Positions 32,400 through 34,242 of a DNA stretch of 34,242 nt are shown piece after piece. The position numbers and the translations under genes were made by a program. This DNA is from Pseudomonadota bacterium. GTDB taxonomy: Bacteria > Pseudomonadota > Gammaproteobacteria > Acidiferrobacterales > Acidiferrobacteraceae. Positions within the stretch are counted from its first letter, which is position 1. Every line of letters begins with the position of its first letter. Location: assembly GCA_021816425.1 (NCBI GenBank), contig JAKAXT010000012.1:1-34242 (forward strand), read 5' to 3'. The notes below the pieces were generated by a model. It was not told the DNA's origin. It saw nothing but the letters and a program-made list of their open reading frames with translations, and did no database searches.

Positions 32400-33352
32400 G
32401 CGGGGGCCACGCGCACCACGGACACGGGCATCACCACGAGGCCCACGATCACGCCGACGGACAGGAGGCCGCCGCGGGTCGCGGGCTTTGGATGTCGCTT
32501 GGACTTACCGCGGCGTTCGCGCTCGTCGAGGCCGGAACCGGGCTCTTCGCCCACTCGCTCGCGCTCCTGAGCGATGCCGGACACATGTTGTCGGACGCGC
32601 TCGCGCTCGCCTTGTCGCTGTTCGCGGTCTGGATGGGCCGCAGGCCGCCCTCGGCGCGCCACTCCTACGGCTTCGCGCGCACCGAGATCATCGTCGCCTT
32701 CATAAACGGCCTCGTGCTGCTTGGCGTGGTGACGGCGATCGTGATCGCCGCCGTGCGCCGCCTCCAGGAACCCGAGCCCGTGGCAGGCGGGGCCGTCATG
32801 GCGGTGGCGGCGCTCGGCATCCTCATGAACGGCGGCGTGGTGTACGCCTTGAGCCGCGAGCGCCACACGCTCAACACGCGCAGCGCCATCCTTCACGTCC
32901 TGGGCGACCTCTTGGGGTCGGCCGCGGCGCTCGTGGCGGGCGCCGTCGTGTATTTCACGGGCTGGTACCCGATCGACCCCATCCTGTCGCTCGTCATCTC
33001 CGGGCTCATCCTGTACTCGACGGTGCAACTTTTGCGCGAGACGCTGAACGTGCTCATGGAGGGGGTGCCGAGCCACGTCGATCTGCGCGCCGTCGGTCGC
33101 GCGCTCGCCGAGGTTCCGGGCACGATATCCGTGCACGATCTGCACATCTGGACCCTCTCTTCGGGGATGCTCGCGCTCTCCGCGCACGTGGTCGTGCATG
33201 ATCTCGACCGCTGGGGCGGACATCTCGCCGTCATGCAGGATCTTCTGCACGATCGTTTCGACATAGGCCATGTGACGCTGCAGCCCGAGACCCTGGACGC
33301 GGGGCTTGCCCGCGGGCGTCCCGTCATCCCCATCCACCCGCGGCCGTCATGA
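32396..33352 (+). CDS. CDF-family zinc/cadmium efflux transporter (ZitB/CzcD-like)
   Basis: The 318-residue membrane protein exports divalent metal in exchange for protons. A His-rich N-terminus (residues 5-19, ten histidines within 17 residues or so) precedes six transmembrane helices. The two halves of the transport site are H63-x3-D67 in helix II and H167-x3-D171 in helix V, the arrangement linked with Zn/Cd selectivity. The C-terminal cytoplasmic domain contains VHDLHIWTLSSG, typical of the CzcD/ZitB group. The start ATG overlaps the reductase stop by four bases. No metal-responsive operator was recognised in the upstream divergent region. Confidence 0.93.
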   Translation: MSGGHAHHGHGHHHEAHDHADGQEAAAGRGLWMSLGLTAAFALVEAGTGLFAHSLALLSDAGHMLSDALALALSLFAVWMGRRPPSARHSYGFARTEIIVAFINGLVLLGVVTAIVIAAVRRLQEPEPVAGGAVMAVAALGILMNGGVVYALSRERHTLNTRSAILHVLGDLLGSAAALVAGAVVYFTGWYPIDPILSLVISGLILYSTVQLLRETLNVLMEGVPSHVDLRAVGRALAEVPGTISVHDLHIWTLSSGMLALSAHVVVHDLDRWGGHLAVMQDLLHDRFDIGHVTLQPETLDAGLARGRPVIPIHPRPS

Positions 33353-33741
33353 GCGCCCCATGCGCACACGGAGGTCACGGGCCCGCGAGGGACCGGGTCT
33401 CGGCGCCCGTCCTTCGGTCCGTCCCCTGGGGCCCCCTGCGGGCCATCGCGTCCCGAAGTCGTGTGCCGCCTGGCGTAGCCGACGGTTTGGCCGGTCGCAT
33501 CGAGACCGTCCGCCTGCCGCCGCCGTCCCGCGCCGAAATATCCCGGGATCCCGTGGACGACAGTCTCGCGCATGCCGGTACGCGCCTGCCCCGCCGGTCC
33601 CCCACCCCCGCGTCGGTCACGGCTTTGTCGGCGGCCTCCGCTTATGCGATGGACGCGGATGCGAAGGCCGAAAGGGTGCGCACGGTCCGGACGGGGCCCC
33701 TCCGATGGCGGAACGTGAGGCTGTCTTGGCCCCCGGCCTGC
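33353..33741. other. GC-rich stretch with no supported gene
   Basis: An open frame at 33349-33759 (plus) starts at an ATGA overlap with the transporter stop, but its product is Arg/Pro/Ser-rich and has no domain, so it is not called. A 6-base inverted repeat (GACGGT at 33481-33486 and ACCGTC at 33505-33510) and a GGGGCCCC palindrome at 33428-33435 are present. Otherwise I see nothing defined. Confidence 0.4.
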
Positions 33742-34110
33742 TCAGGGCCTCACCCGTGACCCCGCCCAGCGCTTGAGCGTCTCCTTCGCCTGTACCAACT
33801 CCGGCCCGCATATCCCCTGGATGTTCAAGGCCTCCGCCAGACGTCGCTCGCTGTCTCGTAACGGGCGATAGGTCGCCAACATCCCGCGGGCCCCCAGGCC
33901 GCCCACCCGTTTGCTGATTTCGGAGAGCTTGAAGAGCGCCTCGTTGGCCTTGGCGGCCTCTGGCCCGTCCATGCGCGTGAGCGTGGTCACGCGGGTGACG
34001 ATCACGCGGCCTCGCCCGTTCTTGCCGCCTGACGTGGGCCGTCGAGGGGCAGCCGCGGCCGGGGTCGGATCGACCGTTCGTGCGGGAGGTGACTTCCGCG
34101 AACCCGGCAT
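33742..34110 (-). CDS. Hypothetical small protein, possibly frame-disrupted at its 5' end
   Basis: The 122-residue product is not recognised. Its first 30 residues are Pro/Ser/Arg-rich and look noncoding, while residues about 32-115 look protein-like: VIVTRVTTLTRMDGPEAAKANEALF, KLSEISKRVGGLGARGMLATY and LNIQGICGPELVQAKETLKRW form amphipathic helices. An overlapping frame read from GTG 34180 begins with a protein-like stretch (RDAWMGLYPGDLDDAGFAE) and then loses that character at about 34080. This suggests either a single gene broken by a frameshift near 34050-34080 or a shorter gene starting internally, for example at a GTG before VIVTRV. The start is therefore uncertain and there is no good ribosome site at 34110. 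Confidence 0.4.
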   Translation of the reverse strand: MPGSRKSPPARTVDPTPAAAAPRRPTSGGKNGRGRVIVTRVTTLTRMDGPEAAKANEALFKLSEISKRVGGLGARGMLATYRPLRDSERRLAEALNIQGICGPELVQAKETLKRWAGSRVRP

Positions 34111-34242
34111 CGTCCAGATCGCCCGGATACAACCCCATCCAGGCGTCGCGCGACAGGATCCCCGAAGCCTTTGCGCACACGCCGCGTTTTTTCGGGGGCT
34201 ATCCTACCGGCGCGGCTTTTTCCCAGGCGCGTCCGCGGGAGA

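Noticed and set aside
33349-33759. 136-codon frame overlapping the zinc exporter stop
   Set aside because: The ATGA overlap is suggestive but the product has random-like composition and no recognisable feature.

Overview
The window looks like chromosome from a high-GC Gammaproteobacterium. The evidence is the linked order rsmD-coaD-ferredoxin-ftsY-ftsE-ftsX-rpoH, an MSHA-type pilus operon and a bioF-bioH-bioC block. My guess at an early-branching sulfur- or iron-oxidising lineage (Acidiferrobacter-like) rests on general impression and should be treated as weak. I see no integrase, transposase, tRNA, rRNA or CRISPR array.

Layout. (1) 1-2575, plus strand: the 3' end of mshL, then mshM and mshN, the secretin, ATPase and TPR parts of an MSHA-like type IV pilus. 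A small outer-membrane beta-barrel gene (2563-3216, minus) converges on mshN. (2) 3361-6090, plus: bioF-bioH-bioC, overlapping genes for early biotin synthesis. (3) 6091-6743: a 650-base stretch without a convincing gene but packed with GC-rich inverted repeats. (4) 6744-15366, plus: ten overlapping or nearly abutting genes. Eight of them look like very divergent type IV secretion parts in VirB order (VirB2, B3, B4, B5, B6, B8, B9, B10). They are followed by an outer-membrane beta-barrel and a 472-residue lipoprotein. There is no relaxase, VirD4 or VirB11. The VirB4-like ATPase has a degenerate P-loop and the VirB10-like protein lacks an inner-membrane anchor. This is the strongest candidate for an undescribed system. 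(5) 15465-18299, plus: an amino acid:carrier-protein ligase homologue (a tRNA-independent relative of seryl-tRNA synthetase), a GNAT-like transferase and a hexapeptide-repeat acyltransferase, with no carrier protein visible. This looks like a small amino-acyl or acyl modification pathway.

(6) 18315-31155, minus: thirteen genes in one direction. In transcription order they are a GldA/GldF/GldG-type ABC system with a DUF4340 protein, mutM, a bacterial dynamin-like GTPase, a ClC chloride/proton antiporter, rsmD, coaD, a 2[4Fe-4S] ferredoxin, ftsY, ftsE, ftsX and rpoH. A near-consensus sigma-70 promoter precedes gldA. A near-perfect CIRCE operator lies over a promoter just upstream of rpoH, which suggests that the repressor HrcA controls the heat-shock sigma factor. 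(7) 31377-33352, plus: a 2Fe-2S flavoprotein reductase overlapping a CDF zinc/cadmium exporter. (8) 33353-34242: mostly unexplained GC-rich sequence with one possible small hypothetical gene on the minus strand.

Coding assignments of the conserved genes are secure from motifs. Those in the 6744-15366 cluster rest on gene order, size, membrane topology and short family motifs, and need profile searches to confirm.
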